A stretch of DNA of 64,000 bases from MH13 sp042140245 (GTDB lineage: Bacteria > Pseudomonadota > Alphaproteobacteria > Rhizobiales > MH13). Location of the stretch: NCBI RefSeq assembly GCF_042140245.1, contig NZ_CP159483.1:1054001-1118000 (forward strand). Direction: 5' to 3'. The translations under genes and the position numbers were made by a program. Shown here piece by piece: positions 25,248-34,569 of the stretch (its first letter is position 1; each line of letters opens with the position of its first letter). The notes under the pieces are model-generated. The model was not told where the DNA came from, did not search any database, and was given only the letters and a program-made list of their open reading frames with translations.

Positions 25248-25277
25248 TATTTCGATATTTCTAGTTTTATCGAAATA
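25248..25277. promoter_or_regulatory. ArsR-type operator upstream of the regulator gene
   Basis: Perfect inverted repeat TATTTCGATA (25248-25257) / TATCGAAATA (25268-25277) with a 10-base spacer, ending 11 bases before the regulator's ATG. A TTGACC (25233-25238) could be the -35 box, placing the operator over the core promoter. This is the expected geometry for autoregulation by an ArsR/SmtB dimer. Confidence 0.75.
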
Positions 25278-25288
25278 AAAGGGTTGTC

Positions 25289-25597
25289 ATGGACATCTCA
25301 CTCGCAACCGATGGATTCTCTGCGATGGGCTCACCGTCGCGCTTTGCGGTTCTCCAGGTTTTGGTGAAAGCAGGGCAGGACGGTTTGCCGACGGGTGTGA
25401 TTGGCGAGCGCACGGGCATCCCGGCGTCGACGCTTGCACACCACATCAAATTTCTGGCCACCGCTGATCTTGTCCAGCAGGAGCGGCAGGGGCGCATGAT
25501 CGTGTGTCGGGCCAACTTCGATCATCTGGAAGCTTTGGCCGGCTACATTCTCAAAGAGTGTTGTGCCGATCAGTTGCAGAAAGAAGAAGCGGCATGA
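25289..25597 (+). CDS. ArsR-family transcriptional regulator
   Basis: 102-aa winged-helix repressor. ATG 25289. Winged-helix signatures: FSAMGSPSRFAVLQVLV, then the recognition helix region GIPASTLAHHIKFLATADLV and the wing QQERQGRMIVCRANF. Cysteines occur late (C79-ish in IVCRANF and the pair in ILKECCADQ), where metal- or arsenite-binding sites are found in some ArsR proteins, but the canonical ELCVCDL site is absent. Overlaps the permease start by four bases (ATGA), so the two are one operon behind the palindromic operator. Confidence 0.9.
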   Translation: MDISLATDGFSAMGSPSRFAVLQVLVKAGQDGLPTGVIGERTGIPASTLAHHIKFLATADLVQQERQGRMIVCRANFDHLEALAGYILKECCADQLQKEEAA

Positions 25598-26649
25598 GCG
25601 ATACCACGCTTGCTCCTCCCTCAGCACGTCAGGCGTTTCAGGCTCGTCTGTGGCGTTGGCTGAAAACACCCTGGACGGTCACCGCGCTTGCACTCCTCGC
25701 TGTGGCGGTACGCGATCCTGGGCAATGGGTTGCGGTGGCAGATTTTGCTACTGGCGCGTTTCTGCGCACGCTGCCCTACATTCTGTTTGCTGTGCTGTTG
25801 CTTGCCTATCTGCGGGCCACCGGTGCCGAGCGGCTGGTGGGTGCGGCCTTTAGAGGTCGGGAGTACCGGATGATCCTTCTGGCGGCCTTGGTGGGTGGGC
25901 TCGCGCCTTTCTGTTCGTGCCAGGTCATTCCCTTCATCGCCGGTCTGTTGGCGCTTGGTGCGCCACTTTCAGCCGTCATGGCTTTCTGGCTTGCTTCGCC
26001 GCTGGTCGATCCGGGCAACACTCTGATCACAGCGGCAGCGCTCGGCTGGAACTTTGCCGTTGCCAAGGCCGTTGCGGCTGTCGGGCTTGGGCTTGCAGGC
26101 GGCATGGTTGTTGCTGGGCTTAGCCGTGCCGGTTTGTTTGCCTATGTGCTCAAAGTTCAACCGAAAAAGAGTTGTTGCAGCAAGGCTGATCCGCTGGATG
26201 GTAAGCCGCAGTGGCGATTTTGGCAGGAGTTTGAGCGCCGAGCCGAGTTTTCTGAAACGTTTTGGCAGATGGCACTGTTTCTCGCGCAGTGGCTTATCCT
26301 GGCCTATGTGCTTGAAGCGATCCTGGTCTTTTATGTGCCTGCTGAGCTGGTTGCCGGTCTTGTGGGTGGCGAAGGGCTGATGCCGATCATCGTGTCCGCC
26401 CTGGTTGGCATGCCAGCCTATCTCAACTCCTACGTGGCGCCGCCCATGCTGGCCGGTCTCATCGAGCAGGGCATGAGCCAAGGCGCAGCCATGGCCTTCC
26501 TTATCGCTGGTGCCGTCAGTTCCATCCCGGCGATGGCCGCCGTCTGGTCGTTGGTGAAGCCTCGGGTGTTTGCGGTCTATCTCGGTCTTGGCGTTGGCGG
26601 CGCTATCATCAGCGGGTTCATCTTCCAACTGGTGACTGGAGGGGTTTGA
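25594..26649 (+). CDS. ArsP-like permease (DUF318/SO_0444 family)
   Basis: 351-aa polytopic membrane protein. The ATG at 25594 overlaps the ArsR stop. It contains the family signature PFCSCQVIPFIAGLLALGAP near residue 105, a linker with KKSCCSKAD near residue 190 that could bind soft metals, and the second repeat ALVGMPAYLNSYVAPPML. Family members include ArsP, which exports trivalent organoarsenicals, and other metal-related permeases. With its ArsR partner this looks like a thiophilic metal(loid) efflux unit; the substrate is inferred. Confidence 0.85.
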   Translation: MSDTTLAPPSARQAFQARLWRWLKTPWTVTALALLAVAVRDPGQWVAVADFATGAFLRTLPYILFAVLLLAYLRATGAERLVGAAFRGREYRMILLAALVGGLAPFCSCQVIPFIAGLLALGAPLSAVMAFWLASPLVDPGNTLITAAALGWNFAVAKAVAAVGLGLAGGMVVAGLSRAGLFAYVLKVQPKKSCCSKADPLDGKPQWRFWQEFERRAEFSETFWQMALFLAQWLILAYVLEAILVFYVPAELVAGLVGGEGLMPIIVSALVGMPAYLNSYVAPPMLAGLIEQGMSQGAAMAFLIAGAVSSIPAMAAVWSLVKPRVFAVYLGLGVGGAIISGFIFQLVTGGV

Positions 26650-26652
26650 GCG

Positions 26653-27504
26653 ATGCCGATCATCACCGTTGAGGTTGATACATCAGAGGCTGGCAGCCGC
26701 CCTTTGATAGCACCGATCAGCATGCCGTCGCCGCATCACACACTGCTTCATATGGCCACCGACGATGTGCCCATGCATTTCACCCAAGAGGCGCAAACCG
26801 GGCAAAGCGTGATTGTGGTTCCACCGGTCGGTTTAGGCGCACGCTCCAGCATCACCTTCCGTTATCAGCTATCCGATTGTGGGACGACTTATCCCGAAGC
26901 GATGTTTCTGCCGCGCGATAGCAGGTTCACACGCGCTGCCAGTGCGCTGATCGATAACGCTCATCAGGTGGTCGCGGGCGAACGGGCGGTACGCGGCAAA
27001 GTGGACGCGCTGGTTGCGCACACGGCCAAGGCTTTCACCTATGGCCATCCGGATGCGCGCTACTATGAGGGTTGCGATGAGGTGCCGATGCTTGGCTGCG
27101 GTGTCACCGAAGGGTCATGCGTTGATATCAATATCTACCTCATTGCCGCCTTGCGCAGTGTTGGCGTTGAAGCGGGCTATGTCGCTGGCTACTTTTTTCC
27201 TGAAGAAAAGAACGGCACCTGTAACGACATGCATTGCTGGGTGGTGATACGTGACGGTGGCGAGGTGCTGGAGTGGGATATTGCGCATCATTTGAAGATG
27301 GGAACGCGTGATATCCGCCCTGGCCTCAATCCCAAACCTGGCGAGCGTTATGCCGTCAGCCATTCCATGGGCTGGAACATCCCGGCGCTTGGTGTGCGCG
27401 ATGCGAAGCTGCTCTGCGAACCGATGTGGGTGGAGGCTGATGGATCGCTAAGCTATGCGGAGCTTTCCATTCACCTACACCGCGACCGCGCTCAGGCGGC
27501 TTGA
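26653..27504 (+). CDS. transglutaminase-like cysteine protease domain protein
   Basis: 283-aa protein without signal peptide. The catalytic triad of the transglutaminase-like fold is visible: Cys in EGSCVDINIYLIAAL near residue 155, His in CNDMHCWVVIRDG near 195, and Asp in EWDIAHHLKM near 212. The N-terminal part resembles the beta-rich domain preceding such cores. Members act as proteases or amide-modifying enzymes; substrate unknown. Three bases after the permease stop, so probably in the same operon, and its last 13 bases overlap convergent ureG. Confidence 0.82.
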   Translation: MPIITVEVDTSEAGSRPLIAPISMPSPHHTLLHMATDDVPMHFTQEAQTGQSVIVVPPVGLGARSSITFRYQLSDCGTTYPEAMFLPRDSRFTRAASALIDNAHQVVAGERAVRGKVDALVAHTAKAFTYGHPDARYYEGCDEVPMLGCGVTEGSCVDINIYLIAALRSVGVEAGYVAGYFFPEEKNGTCNDMHCWVVIRDGGEVLEWDIAHHLKMGTRDIRPGLNPKPGERYAVSHSMGWNIPALGVRDAKLLCEPMWVEADGSLSYAELSIHLHRDRAQAA

Positions 27505-28115
27505 AGGCCGCCGGTTTCAGTCAGATAGCTGACGATTTCATCGACGCCCTGGCCCGACTTCAGGTCCGTGAAGACGAAGGGTCGTCCTGCGCGGGCTTTG
27601 TCCGCGTCCGCTTGCATGGTGTCGAGGTTCGCCCCGACATAAGGGGCGAGGTCCGCCTTGTTGATGATCAGCATGTCCGAGCGGGTGATGGCCGGGCCAC
27701 CTTTGCGCGGGATGTCCTCGCCCTGGCAGACCGAAATCACATAGAGCGAGAGATCAGCAAGGTCCGGTGAGAAGGTGGCGGCCAGATTGTCGCCGCCCGA
27801 CTCAATCAACACCACATCCAGATCGGGATGACGTTCGGTGAGCCGCTCAATGGCACGCAGGTTGATGGATGCATCCTCGCGGATGGCCGTGTGTGGGCAG
27901 CCGCCGGTTTCCACGCCCATGATCCTGTCAGATGTCAGCGCCTGCATACGCACCAGCGCGTCGGCATCTTCCTTGGTGTAGATATCGTTGGTGACCACGC
28001 CGACTGAGTGCGTGTCACGCAGTGCCTTACACAGCGCCGCCGTCAGGGTGGTCTTGCCGGAACCGACGGGTCCGCCGATGCCGATGCGCAACGGGCCGTG
28101 AGCTGGTTTGGTCAT
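27492..28115 (-). CDS. ureG: urease accessory GTPase UreG
   Basis: 207-aa GTPase that powers nickel insertion into apo-urease together with UreD, UreF and UreE. P-loop GGPVGSGKTTLTAALC near the N-terminus, NDIYTKEDADALVR, the nickel-binding VETGGCPHTAIREDASIN (CPH motif), ESGGDNLAATFSPDLAD, and NKADLAPYVGANL as the guanine-specificity motif. Normal family length. Its start overlaps the ureF stop by four bases. It is the last gene of the urease cluster. Confidence 0.97.
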   Translation of the reverse strand: MTKPAHGPLRIGIGGPVGSGKTTLTAALCKALRDTHSVGVVTNDIYTKEDADALVRMQALTSDRIMGVETGGCPHTAIREDASINLRAIERLTERHPDLDVVLIESGGDNLAATFSPDLADLSLYVISVCQGEDIPRKGGPAITRSDMLIINKADLAPYVGANLDTMQADADKARAGRPFVFTDLKSGQGVDEIVSYLTETGGLQAA

Positions 28116-28759
28116 GAAAGAAAGAGCCTCGGTTCAAGTGTTTCGTGACGCGCGCTGACCATGTCGGCCAGGAAGGCTGACCCGCCAAGATCATTCAGTG
28201 TCGAGGTTTCAGCCCTTGCTGCGGTTGCCAAGACCATGGGTTCTAAAGCGGCCAACAAACGCGCGGCGCCAGTTTGCCCAATCAAGGAAAGCCGAATAGC
28301 CGCTTGCAGCTGATTGGAGATTAGCGTTTGCAACGAAGCTGTCAGCGTATCGATCAAGGGAATGCTTGCTGATTGGCAGACAGCGCCAAGTGCGACGGGA
28401 AGTGGCGTCTCGCGCGGCAGATCTGCACTGCCCCAAGCATTTGCAGCATCGAGAAAGGCTGCACCCTGATCGAGCGTTTCGCGGTGCCGCTCGGCAGTAG
28501 GGGCGAGCGATGTGGCAAGAGCGCTGAGTGACTCAACATCATCTTCCTGCCTATGAGTGGCGGCGATCAGAACCGCCTCGTTCCAAAAACTGCCATGGGT
28601 GAGCAAGGTCTCCAGCCAGCTTTGCAGACTTGCTTCATCGCTCACCAAATCATCGGCGACGGCCTGCTCCAAACCAGCTGAATAGGCAAAGCCACCGGTG
28701 GGGAAGACCGGCGAGAGCCACGCCATCAAACGGACAAGATGTGTGGTGCTCGCGCTCAC
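28112..28759 (-). CDS. ureF: urease accessory protein UreF
   Basis: 215-aa helical protein acting as scaffold and GTPase regulator in the UreDFG activation complex. Family blocks: LMAWLSPVFPTGGFAYSAGL at the N-terminus, LETLLTHGSFWNEAVLIAA, and C-terminal SNQLQAAIRLSLIGQTGAAR. GTG start at 28759 overlaps the stop of the preceding exported-protein gene; the next gene ureG overlaps by four bases. Coupled translation is likely. Confidence 0.95.
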   Translation of the reverse strand: MSASTTHLVRLMAWLSPVFPTGGFAYSAGLEQAVADDLVSDEASLQSWLETLLTHGSFWNEAVLIAATHRQEDDVESLSALATSLAPTAERHRETLDQGAAFLDAANAWGSADLPRETPLPVALGAVCQSASIPLIDTLTASLQTLISNQLQAAIRLSLIGQTGAARLLAALEPMVLATAARAETSTLNDLGGSAFLADMVSARHETLEPRLFLS

Positions 28760-29241
28760 GGTAGGTTTTCAAGCTGCGCTTGAATCTCGCCAGTGGCCTG
28801 GTTCAGCGTCACGCGCAGCGTTTTTGGCAAGATGTCGCCGAACTTTTCATCGTAAGCGCTTGCCTGCATGGCAAAGATCAATCCAATGGCCGGATCATAG
28901 TCGGAGATCATGGCTTCCAGGGTGAGGCCTGCAAATCCAAGATTGCCGTCGGCTGAGACAACGCGGCATTGTCGCCCGCCAAGCTCGCCATAGGGCGGTG
29001 AGAGGATCACCAAATGCAGGGCGGCTGCGCCTGGCTCGATTGTGTCGCTGACGGCCAGACGTACATTGCCATTGGCAAAGGTGCGGGTGTTTTGTGGAGC
29101 ATCCCATGGCTCAACGAGTGCATGGGCGGATGCGCGCCAATCGCAATTTCCGACCGACTGCGCCAAGGCGGGTGACAGCCCAGCCAGCATCAGTGCGGCA
29201 CCAAGAGCACCGGCGAAGAAAGTGGTAGCCGTTTTAGTCAT
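28756..29241 (-). CDS. exported protein of unknown function between ureE and ureF
   Basis: 161 aa from ATG 29241, which overlaps the ureE stop by eight bases. It starts with a signal peptide (MTKTATTFFAGALGAALMLA, cleavage after ALA near residue 27). The mature protein has two cysteines (NCDWRAS and GRQCRVV) that could form a disulfide, and a beta-rich middle (NVRLAVSDTIEPGAAALHLV, NLGFAGLTLEAMI). I do not recognise a family. Tight overlap on both sides ties it to urease expression, which is unusual for an exported protein in an otherwise cytoplasmic maturation set. Confidence 0.8.
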   Translation of the reverse strand: MTKTATTFFAGALGAALMLAGLSPALAQSVGNCDWRASAHALVEPWDAPQNTRTFANGNVRLAVSDTIEPGAAALHLVILSPPYGELGGRQCRVVSADGNLGFAGLTLEAMISDYDPAIGLIFAMQASAYDEKFGDILPKTLRVTLNQATGEIQAQLENLP

Positions 29242-29719
29242 GATGGTGGTCTCCATGGTGACCGGTGTGATCATGATGGTGGTTATGGTGCGCACCACCA
29301 TAGGCGCCTCCCTCGGGATCGAAGGGTGCGTCGATCTCGCTGACCGTCGCGCCAAGACCTTCTAGCATGGTTTTGATCACATGGTCGGCGCGGATGCGGA
29401 TGCGGGTTTCGGTGATATCGGCGGCCAAGTGGCGGTTGCCGATCTGCCAGGCCAGCGTGAGCAGATGGCGCGCATCGCGGCCTGTCACTTCGTAAAGCGC
29501 TTCGGGGTGCGCACGGACCTCAACCACTCGTCCGTCAGAGAGCTTCAGCCCTTCGCCATGCTTCAAAAGACGTGCTTCGGGTAGGTCGAGCAGAAAGCCG
29601 ATACCGCCATCGGACGTCATCTTCATGCGGCGGCGATGGCGGTCGGTTTCATCCAGCGTGATGGTGTCGGCCGGATGGTGGGTGTGATCAAGAACAGATG
29701 AGCAGGTGAGCAAAGACAT
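29234..29719 (-). CDS. ureE: urease accessory nickel chaperone UreE
   Basis: 161-aa nickel-binding metallochaperone. ATG 29719 is preferred over 29758. N-terminal peptide-binding domain: DTITLDETDRHRRRMKM, GGIGFLLDLPEARLLKHGEG. Metal-binding domain: LLTLAWQIGNRHLAADI, IRADHVIKTMLEGLGATV. The tail is histidine-rich (HHNHHHDHTGHHGDHHHD), typical of nickel-storing UreE. The short overlap with the next gene suggests coupling. Upstream, about 95 bases separate it from the AHSA1 gene. Confidence 0.95.
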   Translation of the reverse strand: MSLLTCSSVLDHTHHPADTITLDETDRHRRRMKMTSDGGIGFLLDLPEARLLKHGEGLKLSDGRVVEVRAHPEALYEVTGRDARHLLTLAWQIGNRHLAADITETRIRIRADHVIKTMLEGLGATVSEIDAPFDPEGGAYGGAHHNHHHDHTGHHGDHHHD

Positions 29720-29814
29720 AGAACGATGACCGGTGGTGGACGCTTGGCGTACCGTCACCCAATCATCATCCCGTGTCTATCCGTTGGTCGCCTGAGTTTT
29801 AGGCAATCAAGGCT

Positions 29815-30276
29815 CTAGGCTGCTTGGGCCTTGGCAGCGTTCTTGAAGGCTTCTTCAAACACGCCGACCCAACCCCTGTTGTAGCCTTCGCGCATGCTGT
29901 CGGCCCGCTCGCCAAGCGCTTCCCAACCGGTGTGGGTCAGTTCCACCTGTGTGCCTTGGCCTGATGGAGCGAACCGCACATCGACAAGCGTTGCGTCGCT
30001 TTCCGGTGCATTGATGTGCCAGGCCAATTGCAGGTGCTGGCCGGGCTGGAACACTTTGACCGTTCCCCAATTGTGGATGGTGCCGTCATGGCCGATCTCC
30101 GTCAGTGTACCGCCCTCTTTGAGCTCCAACTTCACGGCTTTGGCCGTTTCGCCTTCCATCGCAGAGACGGAGTTCACACCGAGTGGCCACCACGTGGTGA
30201 TGTCGCGGGTGAAAATGGAGAAGGCCACATCCGGCGTGCAAGGTACCTCGATGGTTTTCACGATGGGGGCAGTCAT
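29815..30276 (-). CDS. AHSA1/SRPBCC-domain protein
   Basis: 153-aa START-like fold protein of the AHSA1 (Aha1 C-terminal-like) subgroup: CTPDVAFSIFTRDITTWWPL at the N-terminus, LTEIGHDGTIHNWGTVKVF, LQLAWHINAPE, and VELTHTGWEALGERADSM near the C-terminus. Its start overlaps the ArsR stop by four bases, the common ArsR-SRPBCC two-gene unit. Such proteins bind hydrophobic ligands; the role is not known. It appears to be inserted between ureC and ureE rather than belonging to urease. Confidence 0.88.
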   Translation of the reverse strand: MTAPIVKTIEVPCTPDVAFSIFTRDITTWWPLGVNSVSAMEGETAKAVKLELKEGGTLTEIGHDGTIHNWGTVKVFQPGQHLQLAWHINAPESDATLVDVRFAPSGQGTQVELTHTGWEALGERADSMREGYNRGWVGVFEEAFKNAAKAQAA

Positions 30277-30641
30277 GGGTTTGGCTCCTTATCTGATGGA
30301 CTTATCTGGTTTTGAACTTCGGCCGCAAAGGCGCCCAGCACATCGCCCCAGACGCGGTCGAGATAGGCGCGCAGCGGTGCAAGCCCTTGTGGATCGACCG
30401 CATAGAGGCGGCTGGTGCCCTTCGGCGTGGCTGTTACCAAGCCTGCGTCAGCAAGCACTTTGAGATGTTGGGAAACCGCGGGCCGCGAAATCGGGCGACC
30501 GCTGGCAATGGTGCTGACCGTTTTGGGCCCAGAACGCAGCGCTTCAAAGATATCGCGGCGGGTGTCATCGGCCAGCGCAGCGAACACCTGAGACGGGGGC
30601 AGGGCAGATTGATCAGTTGCGAGATTTGTTTCGTAAGTCAT
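30273..30641 (-). CDS. ArsR-family transcriptional regulator paired with AHSA1 protein
   Basis: 122-aa winged-helix regulator without the metal-site cysteine motif. HTH: FAALADDTRRDIFEALRSGP, then ISRPAVSQHLKVLADAGLV and wing TATPKGTSRLYAV. This subgroup regularly precedes SRPBCC genes and is autoregulated. Several ACTTAC/GTAAGT half-sites surround its start codon (see the operator). It is transcribed into the AHSA1 gene and possibly on into ureE. Confidence 0.9.
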   Translation of the reverse strand: MTYETNLATDQSALPPSQVFAALADDTRRDIFEALRSGPKTVSTIASGRPISRPAVSQHLKVLADAGLVTATPKGTSRLYAVDPQGLAPLRAYLDRVWGDVLGAFAAEVQNQISPSDKEPNP

Positions 30642-30667
30642 AACTTACGGTAAGTAGATACTTACGA
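30631..30667. promoter_or_regulatory. nested operator overlapping the ArsR start codon
   Basis: Outer arms TCGTAAGT (30631-30638) and ACTTACGA (30660-30667) enclose a second palindrome ACTTAC-G-GTAAGT (30643-30655). The start codon occupies 30639-30641, inside the operator. Four half-sites allow two dimers to bind, giving tight autorepression. Confidence 0.7.
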
Positions 30668-30736
30668 AGAGTCAATGCTCTTTTCGCTATCAGCCTCGCT
30701 GCGGTTCTATCGTGCTGGTGAAGTGGTTTTTCTTTT

Positions 30737-30818
30737 CCATCGCCTTCGCGATGGATAGCGCCCGTCCCGCCCCAATGGGCGGGCGCTACGCACTGTCGTG
30801 CTCTGGGCCTGAGGCCCA
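30737..30818. repeat. cluster of three GC-rich hairpins
   Basis: Between the ArsR promoter and the end of the orphan gene: CCATCGC/GCGATGG (30737-30754), TAGCGCCCG/CGGGCGCTA (30756-30788) with the alternative inner stem CCCGCCC/GGGCGGG, and TGGGCCT/AGGCCCA (30804-30818). There is no T tract. It may be the 3' structure of the orphan transcript, a repeat element, or a terminator region; I cannot decide from sequence alone. Confidence 0.55.
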
Positions 30819-30850
30819 ACCGCGCCGCGCCCTCGGGCCGTGCGCTTTAG

Positions 30851-31564
30851 TTAAAACGGTATGTCGTCGTCGATATCATCCGACCTGTTTGGCTGCGGGA
30901 GTTGTCGACGAGGTGGCTCTAACTTCTTGCGCTCCTCAGGGCTTGGAAGAGATTGCTGCTGTTCCCTCTCTTTGGCTTCATCTACCACGCCAAAAAACAA
31001 TGCTACCCATCTCCACCAAGGAGCCGCCACTTCTTGTTCTGTGCTCTTGCTCAAGGATCCGAGTTTTTGAATACTGTCTGCCACTCTGTCAAAGCGTGTC
31101 CTATCCCGATCAATCTCTAATCCAAGCTCCGCGAGTTTCTTGAATACCGCATCTTTCTTATCACCAGAGATGTCGGAAGCCGCGACGGCCTCTCGTATTT
31201 GACTGATGTAAAAGTGTATTCGCTCTTTTTGCGGCCCATCCAACGCCACACTGTATCGACGATTACGCCGACCCCCTCGAATGCGAATCTGGATTACAAG
31301 GTTTTCAACATCTCGCTTCAGCCTGGTATAGTATTGCCAAAGATCGCGTTCATCATTGGGCACTTCGTAAGCGGCAAGCTCATGGATTTCGCAAGCGGTA
31401 GCTGCGGCTATTACCTGATTTATGTATTCTAACTGATACTCACGTATTTCACCGCCTTGTTCGGACCTCTCAATTCTATCCTGTGCCATTTGACGATAAT
31501 GGCTTTCAAGCTTGGCGAATGCTAACTGTGGATTATCTGGGAGGTCGTCGTAAATATCGTCCAA
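30851..31564 (-). CDS. orphan hypothetical protein inserted after ureC
   Basis: 237 aa with no recognised domain. A TTG start at 31564 lies 12 bases after the ureC stop with a GAGGG ribosome site between, so it is read from the urease transcript. The protein is mostly helical and hydrophilic, with charged blocks (LWQYYTRLKRDVENLVIQI, RGGRRNRRYSVALDG, FHPHY-like surroundings absent), a single weak hydrophobic stretch WWRWVALFFGVVDEA near residue 185, and a Pro/Gln/Asp tail ending DDIDDDIPF. Base composition is noticeably AT-richer than ureC. Likely accessory cargo; the shape resembles hypotheticals scattered in unrelated contexts, but I cannot name a family. Confidence 0.75.
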   Translation of the reverse strand: MDDIYDDLPDNPQLAFAKLESHYRQMAQDRIERSEQGGEIREYQLEYINQVIAAATACEIHELAAYEVPNDERDLWQYYTRLKRDVENLVIQIRIRGGRRNRRYSVALDGPQKERIHFYISQIREAVAASDISGDKKDAVFKKLAELGLEIDRDRTRFDRVADSIQKLGSLSKSTEQEVAAPWWRWVALFFGVVDEAKEREQQQSLPSPEERKKLEPPRRQLPQPNRSDDIDDDIPF

Positions 31565-31576
31565 TTTTACTGTCCC

Positions 31577-33289
<1,713 letters not shown>

Positions 33290-33290
33290 A

Positions 33291-33740
33291 TCAGGCCTCC
33301 TGCAACTGGTTCAGCATCTCCATGCGCGGTGCATGGCGACGGGTGTAAACGAAGCGCGCCCAGAGCGCGTAGATGGGGGTGAGCCAGGATCGCTCAGCTT
33401 CAATCTCGACAGTATCGGTTAGGCGGCACCCGGTATTGGTTTTCGTGACCTTCAAATGATGGTCCCAGCGCTTGATGCCCGGACCGCGCTCGCGGCTTTG
33501 AAAGGTCATCGCCTGATGGTCGCAGACCTCAATTTCCATGTGGTGCGGCTGCCAGGGCAGCTTGCCCAGAAGCGAAACCTCAGCGTCAATCACCATGCCC
33601 TGCTGTAGGCGACCGGTGGGCAGGTTGCGGAGCGTGGCAACGCCCTGCATGGCTTTGGCAAAGGCATCGAAATCGATGGCCAGCTGCCAGACGGCTTGTG
33701 GTGGTGCGGGATAGTCGTGCGAGAGTACGATGCGTGCCAC
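33291..33740 (-). CDS. SRPBCC-family protein in urease operon
   Basis: 149-aa START-like domain protein, GTG start. Features: LSHDYPAPPQAVWQLAIDFD, ATLRNLPTGRLQQGMVIDAE, KRWDHHLKVTKTNTGCRLTD, and WLTPIYALWARFVYTRRHAP. Fits polyketide-cyclase/SRPBCC proteins binding small hydrophobic ligands. One base separates it from ureC, so it is co-transcribed with urease. I know of no established role in urease maturation. Confidence 0.82.
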   Translation of the reverse strand: MARIVLSHDYPAPPQAVWQLAIDFDAFAKAMQGVATLRNLPTGRLQQGMVIDAEVSLLGKLPWQPHHMEIEVCDHQAMTFQSRERGPGIKRWDHHLKVTKTNTGCRLTDTVEIEAERSWLTPIYALWARFVYTRRHAPRMEMLNQLQEA

Positions 33741-33748
33741 AGTTGACC

Positions 33749-34135
33749 TCAGGGCTCATTCAAGAAGTCACGCAGCTGCGCGGTACGTTGTTCTGTGACG
33801 TCGGCAAGGCAACTGGATCGGATCAGCGGCTGGATTGATCCGCCCTCATAGGGTGCGGCGACGGATTCACAGTGGGCATCGCGAAACGCGATCCAGGCGC
33901 GCTGGGCTTCCAAGATCGGGTCCCAGCTGTGGCCTTCGCCACGCCTGTCACGCAGCTCTGCCCAGACGGCGTTCAGCTCGTCATCAGCGGCTTGGTAGTC
34001 TAGCCCGGCGCAATGGTTCATCTCTGATTGGGTAAGGTTGGCTGAGTCAGCACAATTGGTTTTGTCTTGAGCAAAGCTCGGTAGCGCCAAGGAGACACCG
34101 GCAGCCATCACAGCAAGAGCTAGCAGTGCCCGCAT
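33749..34135 (-). CDS. LprI-like (DUF1311) periplasmic protein
   Basis: 128 aa with a signal peptide (cleavage near SFAQ, residue 23). The mature domain has the LprI/DUF1311 pattern: four cysteines and DDELNAVWAELRDR followed by ILEAQRAWIAFRDAHCES, SSCLADVTEQRTAQLRDFL. LprI of Mycobacterium inhibits lysozyme; most proteobacterial homologues are uncharacterised. Eight bases from the SRPBCC gene, within the urease operon. Confidence 0.88.
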   Translation of the reverse strand: MRALLALAVMAAGVSLALPSFAQDKTNCADSANLTQSEMNHCAGLDYQAADDELNAVWAELRDRRGEGHSWDPILEAQRAWIAFRDAHCESVAAPYEGGSIQPLIRSSCLADVTEQRTAQLRDFLNEP

Positions 34136-34138
34136 CCT

Positions 34139-34462
34139 CTAGCCCGTCACGCCTGGAATACGCGGGCCGCGTTTGGTGAGGCGACGGGCGTTGGCGCCGG
34201 TCTTTTTCTGCATGGGTTTTACTGCTTCGAGCATGATCGCGGCGGGGCTTTCCCCGCGCATCAGCGCCCGCGCCGCGCCCGCTGTGCCTTTGGCGAAAGC
34301 CACCTGCTTTTCGCGGATCATCAATTCATTCTCATGGCCGGAATTGTTCCAGAAACCCGCCGCGCCCATGGCACGCATGGCGATGACAGATTGGGCCTCA
34401 AACCCCATGCGCCAGAGCGCAAAGTTAAGGTCCATCACCGCGCTGGCGCTTGCTTTCTTCAT
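34139..34462 (-). CDS. small conserved-type protein of the urease cluster, function unknown
   Basis: 107 aa from ATG 34462 (34573 is the longest frame but would overlap ureB). Predicted helical and soluble, with repeated Met-rich stretches: VMDLNFALWRMGFEAQSVIA, MRAMGAAGFWNNSGHENEL, REKQVAFAKGTAGAARALM. C-terminus is basic (RRLTKRGPRIPG). Amphipathic Ala/Met helices recall phasin-like proteins, but I do not assign that. Three bases before the LprI gene; part of the operon. Confidence 0.68.
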   Translation of the reverse strand: MKKASASAVMDLNFALWRMGFEAQSVIAMRAMGAAGFWNNSGHENELMIREKQVAFAKGTAGAARALMRGESPAAIMLEAVKPMQKKTGANARRLTKRGPRIPGVTG

Positions 34463-34569
34463 AGGGTCTTGATGCCTTTGTTGGTCTTGTTCTTGGGGTC
34501 GGCCGGTTGCCAGGCCCCCAGTCTGGGTGCCTGTGAACCTCTTGCGCTTCAAAAGGGTGAGCGGGCTGA

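Noticed and set aside
30737..30870. Integron attC site downstream of the orphan gene
   Set aside because: A GTTGGGC core-like sequence exists on the minus strand, but the matching inverse core (TTTTAAC) does not pair with it and no second site or integrase is present.
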